Below are positions 1 to 7,416 of a stretch of 32,278 nt of DNA, piece by piece. The position numbers and the translations under genes were made by a program. The stretch is from JTS-RE37 sp041743975 (GTDB lineage Bacteria > Bacteroidota > Bacteroidia > Flavobacteriales > Flavobacteriaceae), in NCBI GenBank assembly GCA_041743975.1, contig JBGTLT010000099.1, forward strand, positions 1 through 32,278, read 5' to 3'. Positions within the stretch are counted from its first letter, which is position 1. The number at the start of each line of letters is the position of its first letter. A model generated the notes under the pieces. The model worked only from the letters and a program-made list of their open reading frames with translations. It made no database searches and was not told where the DNA came from.

Positions 1-173
1 CCACTCAGGTGGAATAGCACCTGGATGGTCATTACCTCGGAGAGGGAAAAGGCAGCCTTCCTCTTACGCTTTTTCCCCTGACCGATCAGGTGTTTTTCAA
101 ACAAAGGCACAAATTCTTTACAAAAATCGTCGATGTAACAGAAAATTTCGGTAATTTTAATACTTGAAATCAT
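1..173 (-). mobile_element. IS982-family transposase, N-terminal part (runs off the window)
   Basis: Reading the minus strand from an ATG at 173 gives 57 codons open to the window edge. The protein begins with ITEIFCYIDDFCKEF and continues to SEVMTIQVLFHLSG, the usual N-terminal signature of IS982-family DDE transposases in Bacteroidota. The catalytic domain lies outside the window, so intactness cannot be judged. The element's upstream end probably falls near 258-277 (a CGTCGAACTCACGTTA stretch), where the neighbouring integrase reading frame stops abruptly. The insertion is inferred to have cut that integrase. Family assignment rests on recalled N-terminal similarity only. Confidence 0.75.
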
Positions 174-274
174 GGCGGATTATTTAGTTATATAATTGAA
201 AATCAGTATTTTAATTTACTAAATTTTCTGCTTTTTTCATGCATATTATCCAACTATTTTACGTCGAACTCACG

Positions 275-700
275 TTACTTAAATACATTTTTAATGGGCG
301 TAAATTGATCTTCATCAATTGATTTATTGTAGATAGATCGAACAGCTCTTAGATAAATACCGGTTGTGTTGACACTGGTTCCTTTTCCTTTATGATGGGA
401 TTCAAAATTTTTAAGAAATGTAACGGTCAGGTCATATAGCATTATATCACTTCCATTATTGTACTTTATAATCTCATCAACTCCTTGCTGATACCAACCT
501 TCTGTACCAGGGCTATCTGCGTTGAGGCTCCGCTCGATAATTACCTTAGCCCAGTCCTTTAAAGAAATCTCGTTTTCAAGTTTTTTCTTAATCTCAGATT
601 TAGGATTTTCATCCCATTTATTCTTGATAAGTTCTACCAATCGATCTACGGATATTGTATCAACTGTATTCCCTGTTTCCCTGAGAAACTCCCTGGCCAT
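275..700 (-). pseudogene. Truncated tyrosine recombinase (phage-integrase SAM-like domain fragment)
   Basis: The 141-residue fragment carries the N-terminal core-binding (SAM-like) domain of Bacteroidota tyrosine integrases: a helix around LTVTFLKNFESHH followed by GTSVNTTGIYLRAVRSIYNKSI, which matches the family pattern 'SxNTxxxYxRxLRxIYNxAI'. The catalytic domain with the RHRY residues is absent. The frame ends at a TAA where sequence attributable to the IS982 element begins. The reading frame also continues upstream of the ATG at 700 (LDRKFF precedes it) to a stop near 738, so the N-terminal arm-binding domain is missing too. It is a remnant truncated at both ends, presumably from a lost mobile element, and should be non-functional. 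Confidence 0.75.
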
Positions 701-753
701 AAAGAACTTTCTATCTAAGACTGTATTTCGCGTATATGGCGGTTAGCTTTATA

Positions 754-2370
754 TTACGTTTTGTTCTCAAATTCAATCTCAAAGGCCGCACCATTTTCAT
801 TCCTGTACGAAAATTTTGCACTGATCTGTTTGCAAAGGGATTGAATGATCTTGAAGCCCAAACCCGTAGTATTCTTTAAATCCATCACTTGGTTTAACCC
901 TACCCCATTATCTTTTAAAACTATTTTTACCCGGTCGGCGGAATCTTGTGAAACTATTATTTCAAGTTGCGGGTCAGTTATAGTCTCCGGGAATGCGTGT
1001 TTGGATGCATTGGTTACCAGTTCAGATGTAATCAATGCCAGTGGCACCGCCTTGTCAAGATCAATCAAAATTTCGGGTGAGGAAATGATGTAATTGACAT
1101 TGGCGAAAACCTTTTTCTGGTTTGATACCAGGTCATTCAGATATTCCTTCAAATTAACCGCCTTGGTATCACTGTCCTGATAAATCTTCTGATGTGTAAG
1201 GGCAATGGCCAATATGCGATTCTGACTGTCAGTCAGTGCTTCAATCGCCTCGGGGCTGGTGAGCTTTCGCTTTTGCATGTTCATTAAACTCGAGGCAATC
1301 TGCAGGTTGTTTTTCACCCTGTGATGGATTTCCCTAAGCAGGTTTTCCTTTAGCTTATTTGATTCTTCAAGTTCAGCCGTCCGTAAGGTTACTTCCGAGA
1401 AAAGCCTGTCGCTATAATCGTCTCTTTGCATAAGTACCACGATTAAAAGTATTGTAGTGGCAATACCCAGTAGCAATATAAAATAAGCCTCAGCCGCATG
1501 TGGATACACTACATACTGCGCGCGGGGTTGTATACGGATAAGCCAGGAACGGTCGCCGGCTTTGAGCCGCACCTGTTCTTTAGTTCCTTTGTAGTACTCC
1601 TCAATTCTATTAGGTGCATACAGCAAGTTCAGTGTATCCCTTTCATCGGAAATTTCAATATTTAGAAAAGGTAATTCAAATTGCAATGTTTCCTCCACAA
1701 ACTGCTTCATATCATACTCCGCAAGCAGGATCCCCTTCGTTTGTTTGGTTACCGAGTCAATTATGGAAAGGAAAGTGGTGAACCCGCTGGCTTTATCCTC
1801 TTCCCGGCGTGAAAACAAAGCGTGGGCATACGCAATTCGTTCAGTGCCCAGGATTTGATCAATTGCAGTCCTGATTGGCAGGTGTGAAAAGATGTCATGG
1901 CCTATGAATTCGGACGCGTTGGAAGCCGGGCTTACAAAAAGAACAGAATATCTTCTGTCTTGCGTCTCCCCAGGTTTTAAAGCAGTGGTAAAGGTGCCGG
2001 ATGTATTTCCCTGGCCATTTAGTCCCGGAATTACCTGGTCTGTTTCAATGGTTCGCAGTACGGGAGCATATGCAACGGAGAGGATTCCGTATAATTCATC
2101 GAGAAAAGGATCACTGATTTCGGCGTAAAGTTCTTTGTTTAGTCGAGGGGCGTTTTCCATAAACACGCCTATAGTTTCCATTGCTAAATTAATTTTTTCA
2201 AGTTCCCTGGTTAGCTTTAGTTCTACTTTGATCTGTGCAGTCTCGATCGCGGTATTGTTCCTTAAGAGGTATTTTTCATTAATTGAATAAAACAAATACG
2301 CGGAGATGATTAGACCCACCGATAAAATGAGAAGGTACTTACCACTGTTGGCCATATTCCATTTCGTCAT
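754..2370 (-). CDS. Sensor histidine kinase, CHASE sensor plus HisKA_2/HATPase_c
   Basis: A membrane sensor kinase of about 538 residues. A first transmembrane helix lies near residues 10-30. An extracytoplasmic region of about 260 residues follows, with a CHASE-like look (helical start, then YGILSVAYAPVL). A second helix lies near 294-315, followed by a short coiled linker. The H-box REIHHRVKNNLQ (phospho-acceptor His about 349) is of the HisKA_2 type. The ATPase domain shows SELVTNASKHAF (N box), DNGVGL (G1) and TGLGFKI. HisKA_2 kinases usually signal to an unlinked or atypical response regulator, and none is adjacent here. I chose the ATG at 2370; a TTG at 2379 is in frame but less likely. 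The ligand is unknown. The downstream neighbour is only an integrase remnant. Confidence 0.88.
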   Translation of the reverse strand: MTKWNMANSGKYLLILSVGLIISAYLFYSINEKYLLRNNTAIETAQIKVELKLTRELEKINLAMETIGVFMENAPRLNKELYAEISDPFLDELYGILSVAYAPVLRTIETDQVIPGLNGQGNTSGTFTTALKPGETQDRRYSVLFVSPASNASEFIGHDIFSHLPIRTAIDQILGTERIAYAHALFSRREEDKASGFTTFLSIIDSVTKQTKGILLAEYDMKQFVEETLQFELPFLNIEISDERDTLNLLYAPNRIEEYYKGTKEQVRLKAGDRSWLIRIQPRAQYVVYPHAAEAYFILLLGIATTILLIVVLMQRDDYSDRLFSEVTLRTAELEESNKLKENLLREIHHRVKNNLQIASSLMNMQKRKLTSPEAIEALTDSQNRILAIALTHQKIYQDSDTKAVNLKEYLNDLVSNQKKVFANVNYIISSPEILIDLDKAVPLALITSELVTNASKHAFPETITDPQLEIIVSQDSADRVKIVLKDNGVGLNQVMDLKNTTGLGFKIIQSLCKQISAKFSYRNENGAAFEIEFENKT

Positions 2371-2751
2371 AATCCTCAAATTACGCCAAAGTTGGCATAA
2401 TTAGTTGCTTATTGTATAAGAAATTAAATTGATTAGACCGTCAATTATGAAATCGCCGTATCTAAAAGTCAGGAAATTGGGCTGTCGTCTAATCGATGGA
2501 AAAAGCACAAGATAGAATGCAAAACACTTCCGAAGGATACCTCTCGGGATGTGTTTTCATGGCCCCCCATAATTCTTTAATCGTCCAAATATCCTGCGAT
2601 AAGTAATATAAAGGGGAGGTAAGATTAGGGAGGACTTCCAGCGTGAAAGTAGCATCACTCGCCTCCAACAGGAAATCAAATAGCTAATTTACCAATACGG
2701 CAATTTGGGACTTTTATTGCCGTAACTATTACGGCATTTAATATAAAAACC
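2371..2751. other. Divergent intergenic region, kinase / Fic remnant
   Basis: About 380 bases with no credible gene on either strand. It must hold the kinase promoter on the minus strand and the former Fic promoter on the plus strand. The only strong structure is the cluster of TACGGCAA-type inverted copies at 2696-2736, annotated separately. No convincing Rho-independent terminator was seen. Confidence 0.6.
2696..2736 (+). promoter_or_regulatory. Operator-like cluster of three TACGGCAA/TTGCCGTA copies
   Basis: TACGGCAAT (2696-2704), ATTGCCGTA (2716-2724) and TTACGGCA (2729-2736) alternate in orientation. The last two form a perfect 8-bp inverted repeat, TGCCGTAA-CTA-TTACGGCA. The cluster ends 15 bases before the Fic start codon, so it overlaps the expected core promoter or the transcript start. 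The spacing and alternation suggest a repressor-binding array. The binding protein is not identified, and autoregulation by the Fic protein or a lost partner is an inference. Confidence 0.45.
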
Positions 2752-3090
2752 ATGTATCTATACCAAAGAAAAGACTGGCCAGACTTTAGCTGGGATAACG
2801 ATACCCTCCTTCCCTACGTGAGCCAGGCGCGTGATTTGCAAGGCAGGTTAATAGGAAGAATGGAAGGCATAGGATTTCAATTAAGGGAAGAAGCCGTACT
2901 CGAAACCTGTATGGAAGACATTGTTAAAACCAGCGAAATTGAAGGAGAGTTATTGAACCCGAAAGAAGTAAGGTCCTCCGTTGCCCGAATGCTGGGAATG
3001 GAAATATCGGGACTACCTAATGTCAGTCGTGATGTGGAAGGCGTTGTCGAAATGATGTTGGATGACACTCAGAAATATAAGGATCACAAC
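2752..3090 (+). pseudogene. Fic-family protein, N-terminal remnant (DUF4172-type)
   Basis: The first 113 codons match the N-terminal region of Bacteroidota Fic proteins: YLYQRKDWPDFSWDN at the start, an inhibitory-helix motif TSEIEGELL (the S/TxxxEG type), then VRSSVARMLGMEISG and VEGVVEMMLDDTQKY. The Fic core with HPFxxGNGR, needed for AMP transfer, is absent. The open frame runs on to a TAA at 3118-3120, but codons after about 3090 (KAGQIGVVV) coincide exactly with a 29-base CRISPR spacer and do not look like Fic sequence. The gene is therefore read as broken at a junction with CRISPR DNA. A truncated product would carry only the regulatory part and no transferase activity. Confidence 0.8.
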
Positions 3091-3242
3091 AAGGCTGGTC
3101 AAATTGGTGTCGTTGTTTAACCTGTGAATAATCCTTAAAATTAAAGAACTGAAAGCAATTCACAACTCTTTTCCCCTAGTAGTTCAATTTCAGTTACCTG
3201 TGAATAATCCTTAAAATTAAAGAACTGAAAGCAATTCACAAC
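3084..3242 (-). CRISPR. Mini CRISPR array, type II-C-like repeats: two full 47-bp repeats, one repeat stub, two 29-bp spacers
   Basis: Identical 47-base repeats lie at 3120-3166 and 3196-3242, separated by a 29-base unique spacer (3167-3195). Exactly one period (76 bases) before the first repeat end, positions 3084-3090 read TCACAAC, the last bases of the repeat, followed by another 29-base spacer (3091-3119). Read on the minus strand, the repeat starts GTTGTGAATTGCTTTCA. This closely resembles the start of type II-C repeats I recall from Bacteroides and other Bacteroidota, which are typically 46-48 bases with about 30-base spacers. Repeat ends carry a TGTGAAT/ATTCACA inverted pair. No cas9, cas1, cas2 or tracrRNA candidate was found in the window, so the array is an orphan or a relic. 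The type assignment is by resemblance only. Confidence 0.8.
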
Positions 3243-3375
3243 ACGTTGAAACAATCACGGCCGTGGGTCATTTAAGACCCGTGCGATTAATTGGTTCCCT
3301 TAATTTTGTAAGTTGACAATAGATATATCGAATTGCAGGACTGATATATAAGGAAAGGGATTTTGTGTACATTTA

Positions 3376-3996
3376 TTGCTTGTGACGAACGCGGAACTAG
3401 TGAAAGATTTATCTCCAAAACAAGAAGTACGGCTCAGGGCCAAAATCGCAAGGATCCGGAAAACCCTGGCCGCAGAGAAAGGCAAATTCGGGGGCTATGA
3501 CGACAGCCGGGGGTTGCGATACCTGCCCCCTGAATTGTACATTAAACTGCGGGACTATAAGGGTGGTTTAACCTACCTGCGCTGGTTTCAAAAGAACTTT
3601 CCGGACGACATGGGATTCCCAGATTTTCTGTTCGAATGGACGCTGATCCTCTTTAAGAACAACAAGGAGAAAGAGGCACAGCGCAAGGCCCTGGAAACCT
3701 GGTTTTCCAACACCTACCTTTTCGACAAGTTCTTTGGTCGGCTTGTACAACCTATAGATAAATATGAAAGTTCCAATCTGAGCACCGCAGCGTTCACTGA
3801 TTTTTTATCGTATTCTGCAGGGCAACCAGGTCTGAAAGACTTCACTTTTTGGTTGGGACAACTGGAGCGGTCTGAAGAATTCCTGAACCGTACCAACCGC
3901 TTCCTTGCCCTCCGAAAACAGCTGAAAACAGAAGACGACCGGATTAAGCGCATGGCGCTACAGGCGGAGGAGCGCCAATTACTGGAAGACTACTAA
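3376..3996 (+). CDS. Conserved hypothetical protein of Bacteroidota
   Basis: A protein of about 204-206 residues, charged at both ends, with no signal peptide or membrane helix, so probably cytoplasmic. Its centre (GLRYLPPELYIKLRDYKGGLTYLRWFQKNFPDD in two parts, then FPDFLFEWTLILFKNNKEKEAQRKALETWF and NTYLFDKFFGR) resembles a helical-repeat (TPR-like) conserved hypothetical family that I recall from flavobacteria and relatives. No catalytic motif is visible and no function is known to me. The initiation codon is uncertain: TTG at 3376 or GTG at 3382, with no ATG in frame before residue 100. A -7-like TAATTTTG occurs at 3301-3308. The gene stands alone between the CRISPR array and an antitoxin-like ORF. 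Confidence 0.75.
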   Translation: MLVTNAELVKDLSPKQEVRLRAKIARIRKTLAAEKGKFGGYDDSRGLRYLPPELYIKLRDYKGGLTYLRWFQKNFPDDMGFPDFLFEWTLILFKNNKEKEAQRKALETWFSNTYLFDKFFGRLVQPIDKYESSNLSTAAFTDFLSYSAGQPGLKDFTFWLGQLERSEEFLNRTNRFLALRKQLKTEDDRIKRMALQAEERQLLEDY

Positions 3997-4090
3997 GGAA
4001 TGCAATGATTTTTACAGCTACCGGAAATACGCATCATCTGACCATGGTGTATGAGCTATTCCCCGATACTTTGAAAACGTTACATGTAAA

Positions 4091-4126
4091 TTTGGTGAAT
4101 ACGTTCACCAAAAAACCGCATATTTG
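4091..4126 (+). promoter_or_regulatory. Perfect 22-bp palindrome and -7-like box before the small antitoxin-like ORF
   Basis: TTTGGTGAA-TACG-TTCACCAAA (4091-4112) is a perfect inverted repeat with 9-base arms. Seven bases on, CATATTTG (4119-4126) matches the Bacteroidota -7 consensus TAnnTTTG at all but its first base. The palindrome thus covers the position of the -33 element for the small gene starting at 4173. This is the usual place of the operator in autoregulated toxin-antitoxin operons. The hairpin is not followed by a T tract on the plus strand, so a terminator for the upstream gene is less likely. Confidence 0.4.
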
Positions 4127-4172
4127 ATAATTAGGAATGTATATAGGATAATATTTTCAATAACTTCAAAAT

Positions 4173-4286
4173 ATGAAAGTCAGAAACACTCCAAACGAAA
4201 CCACTTTAACGGCTATAGAAGCAGCCCGAAAGAATACAAATCTGGAATCTATTGAAGACCTGGAAGATTTCCTGGACCGACTCTAG
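4173..4286 (+). CDS. Orphan antitoxin-like small protein (37 aa)
   Basis: ATG at 4173 opens a 37-codon ORF that begins MKVRNTPNETTLTAIEAARK and ends IEDLEDFLDRL. The pattern 'TPN.TTL.AI.EA' followed by an acidic LxxFLxxL tail resembles the short antitoxins that pair with RelE/ParE/YafQ-like toxins in Bacteroidota. No toxin follows: the next 290 bases contain no plausible toxin ORF. It is therefore an orphan antitoxin or a decayed pair. The palindrome at 4091-4112 may be its operator. The assignment rests on a short motif and is tentative. Confidence 0.5.
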   Translation: MKVRNTPNETTLTAIEAARKNTNLESIEDLEDFLDRL

Positions 4287-4582
4287 GGTTTGAATGTAAT
4301 CACTTCAGATTGATGCATTAGAGTGAATTGAATATTTAGAAGAATCATTTCGCCTTTTTTGCCCAAAAGAGGATGAAAAACGCTTCATAAAAGTTAAACT
4401 TCTGTTAAAACGTTCCCCTCCCGGTGCCTCCAAAAACAGGCCCTTTCGGAGGCCTTTCAGACAGGGTGAAACCCGCAAAATTGGCACCCCCACCCATCGG
4501 GCCGATTTCGACGCGCAGCGGAGAAAGCAATCCCCTCCAGACAGTCAATTTGATTGAAAATCCTCAATGAAAATTTGATTTT
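4287..4582. other. Non-coding stretch with a GC-rich, structured core
   Basis: No credible gene. The part from about 4400 to 4545 is clearly richer in G and C than its surroundings and contains potential stems, for example GCCTCC (4427-4432) pairing with GGAGGC (4448-4453). Open frames on the minus strand lack any recognisable domain. It could be the end of a lost gene, a mobile-element scar or a structured RNA. Nothing in the sequence decides between these. Confidence 0.35.
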
Positions 4583-5320
4583 TTAAACCAATGCCCTTTT
4601 CCTGATCCTTACAATCCTGAAAAAACTTAGTAATCGGATAAAATAATATCCTAAGTCAAATTCGTACCATTTATAAGCGTGGTTTAGTTTCCACGGATGT
4701 TTATGATGATTGTTATGATAGGATTCCCCCCAAAACAAAACATCTAAAGCTATCAGGTTTTTTGAGTTATCAAGAGTGTCAAAATTCCTATACCCAAAAG
4801 AATGGGCCCACCAGTTGATCAATGCACCCTGAAGAGCTCCTATCCCAACAGTGATTGGTAAAAATAAAAACATCCACCAGGAGGTAGCAAGGATTATATA
4901 TAAATAGACATAAAAAAGAACCCAAAGTGATCTTGTAATCCAACTGTGAGCAAACTTATCAAAAGAATGCCAGGCCGGAATACCTTTTACGATAGATGAA
5001 TCCACCTTCGTCTTCCCAATAAATAAATTGAAATAACTGTTTCTTGCCTGCATTAAGGTCCCAAAATAACCCGGAGATTTTTTTGGCGAATGCGGATCCA
5101 ATTCTTTATCGGCATAAGCGTGGTGAATCCTGTGCATTGCTCCAAATGCATATGCACTCATATAGGATGAGCCCAAAATTAAAAAGGTGAAAAAATAAAA
5201 AATCTTTTCGCATACCGGACTCATCTCAAAATTTTTATGGGCGGCGTAGCGATGCAAAAATACAGACTGAATTAAAAAACTTAAATACCAGTGGCCAAGG
5301 ACCAATAACGCTATGCCCAT
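4583..5320 (-). CDS. Membrane fatty acid (acyl-CoA delta-9 type) desaturase
   Basis: A 245-residue integral membrane di-iron desaturase. The three histidine boxes are intact: HRYAAH (23-28), HRIHH (63-67) and HNNHH (202-206), with the extra conserved His in NWWAHSFG (173). Hydrophobic segments near 1-20, 40-60 and 130-168 fit the usual membrane topology. Family members insert a double bond into a long-chain acyl substrate using O2 and an external electron donor. The protein is shorter than many relatives but keeps all metal ligands, so it is probably active. It lies 10 bases downstream of the HTH regulator gene on the same strand, which implies co-transcription. It faces the lipid-like SDR operon, so a shared role in lipid composition is inferred. 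Confidence 0.88.
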   Translation of the reverse strand: MGIALLVLGHWYLSFLIQSVFLHRYAAHKNFEMSPVCEKIFYFFTFLILGSSYMSAYAFGAMHRIHHAYADKELDPHSPKKSPGYFGTLMQARNSYFNLFIGKTKVDSSIVKGIPAWHSFDKFAHSWITRSLWVLFYVYLYIILATSWWMFLFLPITVGIGALQGALINWWAHSFGYRNFDTLDNSKNLIALDVLFWGESYHNNHHKHPWKLNHAYKWYEFDLGYYFIRLLSFFRIVRIRKRALV

Positions 5321-5330
5321 ACAATTGGAA

Positions 5331-6338
5331 TTAGGTTTGTTTCACAACTTTTCTTGCATCGTTTACTTTTGCCCTCAACCTGTTGAAAAACATTAACCTG
5401 TCTTTTTGATTTTCTACACTTATAGGAGTCGACTTATTGGCAATATTGTCAAAGGTTTGCTTCATATAAGTATTGAAAGCAGGATCTGCAGTGGTTATAA
5501 AATTTATTATGCTATGGTTAATATAGGTTAATTGCGTGTTCCCCAATCGAATTATTTGCATATTATCTCCCATAGTGATTTCATTTACAAACATTCTGTG
5601 TGTCGGGCCACTTGTTGTGCTCTTCTGTCCCGCTCTTAATTTGAATCCGCATTCTGCCTGTTTTTCAATATGACTGATCAATTCATCCAGCTTCTCATAT
5701 AAAATTAAGGCATCTTCATTGGACTTTAAGGATCCCGTAAGGCGGTAAAACTCGATTTGTTGGAGTGTACTTGTAACATTTTCAATACTCCATATTTCAG
5801 TACTGGGAACAGAGGCAAAAATGTCACTAATCTTTTTACACAAATGCTGGTATTTGCTATAATCATCTTTGACAGAAAACTTCGCCTGCCTCCAGTCTTC
5901 ATAATCCAGGATAGATTTCATAAAGAAGAAGGATTTTAGTGCAGCGATTTCCGGAATTAGAAAATAATAAAAGAAAGGAATCTCCTTGGCCAGATAATAC
6001 ATATGATTTGGGGTGTACTTACCTATGGTTTCCAAATGGTAAATACAGGTTTCAAGCCAATTCTCATATTTAAAATCAAAATTATTGGTTATCCTTCCAT
6101 TAAAAATAAAACTGTCACTTTGCATAAGAAGCAATTCGTCCAGGGAAATCTTAAAGTGCTTTGAAAGTTTCTGCAGCTCCTCAAGGGACAGTTGTTTTTC
6201 GCACCTTATTCGTCTATACGCACTATCATTACTAATATTTAGAATTTCTGCCACAGCCACCACCAATGAAATATTTGGAGGTAATTTCACCTTTATTTTC
6301 TGAAAAAACCTGTACTGAATGTGATCTGTATCCATCAC
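5331..6338 (-). CDS. Cytoplasmic HTH (BetR/XRE-like) transcriptional regulator
   Basis: A 335-residue soluble protein. Residues about 24-70 form a helix-turn-helix of the XRE/BetR-N kind: VAEILNISNDSAYRRIRCEKQLSLEELQKLSKHFKISLDELL in two halves. The rest is an all-helical, aromatic-rich domain of unknown ligand, a layout I recall from many uncharacterised Bacteroidota regulators. It precedes the desaturase by 10 bases and is divergent from the DUF6134-CPBP-SDR operon. Local control of both units is likely but inferred. Start: two adjacent ATGs (6338, 6335). The 392-base divergent region contains two palindromes that may be its sites. Confidence 0.7.
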   Translation of the reverse strand: MMDTDHIQYRFFQKIKVKLPPNISLVVAVAEILNISNDSAYRRIRCEKQLSLEELQKLSKHFKISLDELLLMQSDSFIFNGRITNNFDFKYENWLETCIYHLETIGKYTPNHMYYLAKEIPFFYYFLIPEIAALKSFFFMKSILDYEDWRQAKFSVKDDYSKYQHLCKKISDIFASVPSTEIWSIENVTSTLQQIEFYRLTGSLKSNEDALILYEKLDELISHIEKQAECGFKLRAGQKSTTSGPTHRMFVNEITMGDNMQIIRLGNTQLTYINHSIINFITTADPAFNTYMKQTFDNIANKSTPISVENQKDRLMFFNRLRAKVNDARKVVKQT

Positions 6339-6730
6339 CAGGATTTATTGGTTAGGTAAATAGGTGAAAAAAGAAACGCCCTGTAATATAGCCACTTATG
6401 CACTTAAAGATAAATCTATTTTCTAATTTTAAACCTATCCCCATACTTAATCACAATATCTACGGAATTTTCTTTAAACATGAGGGGAAGGTTTATTCAA
6501 TAAAATAATTGCATTTTATGCAACTTCCCAATCAATATTTTGCGGGTTTTAATTTATAAAATACTAAATAGGATATAAAACCTATAGAATCACAAAATCC
6601 AATTCTGAATTTTAAAATTCATTAGATTCTTACAATTTCTACTACAATTAAAAATTTCCACGCAATTATCAATTTTAGCAAAGAACTGATTATCAGGATA
6701 TTTACTTAGAGAATAAGTAAATCGAAAATC
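6339..6730. promoter_or_regulatory. Divergent regulatory region of the desaturase and SDR operons
   Basis: 392 bases, strongly AT-rich, without a credible gene. Two perfect palindromes stand out: TTGCAT-TTT-ATGCAA at 6509-6523 and GAATTTTAAAATTC at 6607-6620. A TATCTTTA (minus strand, 6405-6412) is one base from the Bacteroidota -7 consensus and could serve the regulator gene. No equally good box was found for the plus-strand operon. The region probably contains both promoters and the operators of the HTH protein encoded at 5331-6338. Confidence 0.5.
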
Positions 6731-7414
6731 ATGTTAGTCGCAATGTTTATTTTATTAATGAGAAAGCTGAACAGAAAATATTCTGTTTTAAGCAAGTTCA
6801 AAAATATAAAAGGAATCATTTTAAAAACAAGAATCCTTTTTATAGCTCTTCTGATCTTTTGGATAGAAAGTAGCCCGGCTCAGGATCAAAATTTATCCTT
6901 TGAAGTATGGAAAAATAAATCCCTGATTGGGATTATTTCAATGACAGAAAAAGTCAATTCCGATTCTGTAGTTTATCATTCGACTTCAGAAATTAAGGCC
7001 AAAGTCATTATAAGCTTTAAGGTTACCGGAATTGAAAAAGCTATCTACAAAAATGGGGTGCTGGTGTATTCTTCAATTTACAGAAAACTAAATTCGAAGG
7101 AAAAAGTTAACAAGGAACTTCACTTAAATGATGGAAAATACTATTTGATAAACAAAGGCAGAAAAAGAGCCTTAACCTTAAACAAAATTATGGACAACCT
7201 GGTTACGCTTTATTTCTACGAGCCAATTAAAATTTCACAGGTTTACTGTGATAATCATCATTCCATGGCCAGCGTGGTTTTATTAGATAGTGGAAAATAC
7301 CAGGTGATCTTTCCGGATGGCAGTTATAATATTTTCTATTACCAGAATGGTAAATGTAAAAAAGTGGATGCTTTCACTTCCCTCTATGAAGTACAATTAA
7401 TTTCAACTCTGTAA
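6731..7414 (+). CDS. Exported DUF6134-like protein
   Basis: A 227-residue protein with an unusually long N-terminus. A basic stretch is followed by a hydrophobic segment (ILFIALLIFWIESSPAQ, about 36-52) that looks like a signal peptide ending in PAQ, so the mature part is periplasmic or outer-membrane facing. The mature region is beta-rich with FEVWKNKSLIGIISM, YKNGVLVYSS and a terminal FPDGSYNIFYYQNGKCKKV. This is the layout I associate with DUF6134 proteins of flavobacteria, whose function is unknown. It is the first gene of a four-gene operon, two bases before the CPBP gene. ATGs at 6731, 6743 and 6758 are all possible starts. Confidence 0.65.
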   Translation: MLVAMFILLMRKLNRKYSVLSKFKNIKGIILKTRILFIALLIFWIESSPAQDQNLSFEVWKNKSLIGIISMTEKVNSDSVVYHSTSEIKAKVIISFKVTGIEKAIYKNGVLVYSSIYRKLNSKEKVNKELHLNDGKYYLINKGRKRALTLNKIMDNLVTLYFYEPIKISQVYCDNHHSMASVVLLDSGKYQVIFPDGSYNIFYYQNGKCKKVDAFTSLYEVQLISTL

Positions 7415-7416
7415 CC

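Noticed and set aside
3120..3242. The 47-base direct repeats as transposon ends or operators
   Set aside because: Perfect repeat identity, equal 29-base spacers, the stub one exact period upstream and similarity to type II-C repeats fit CRISPR better.
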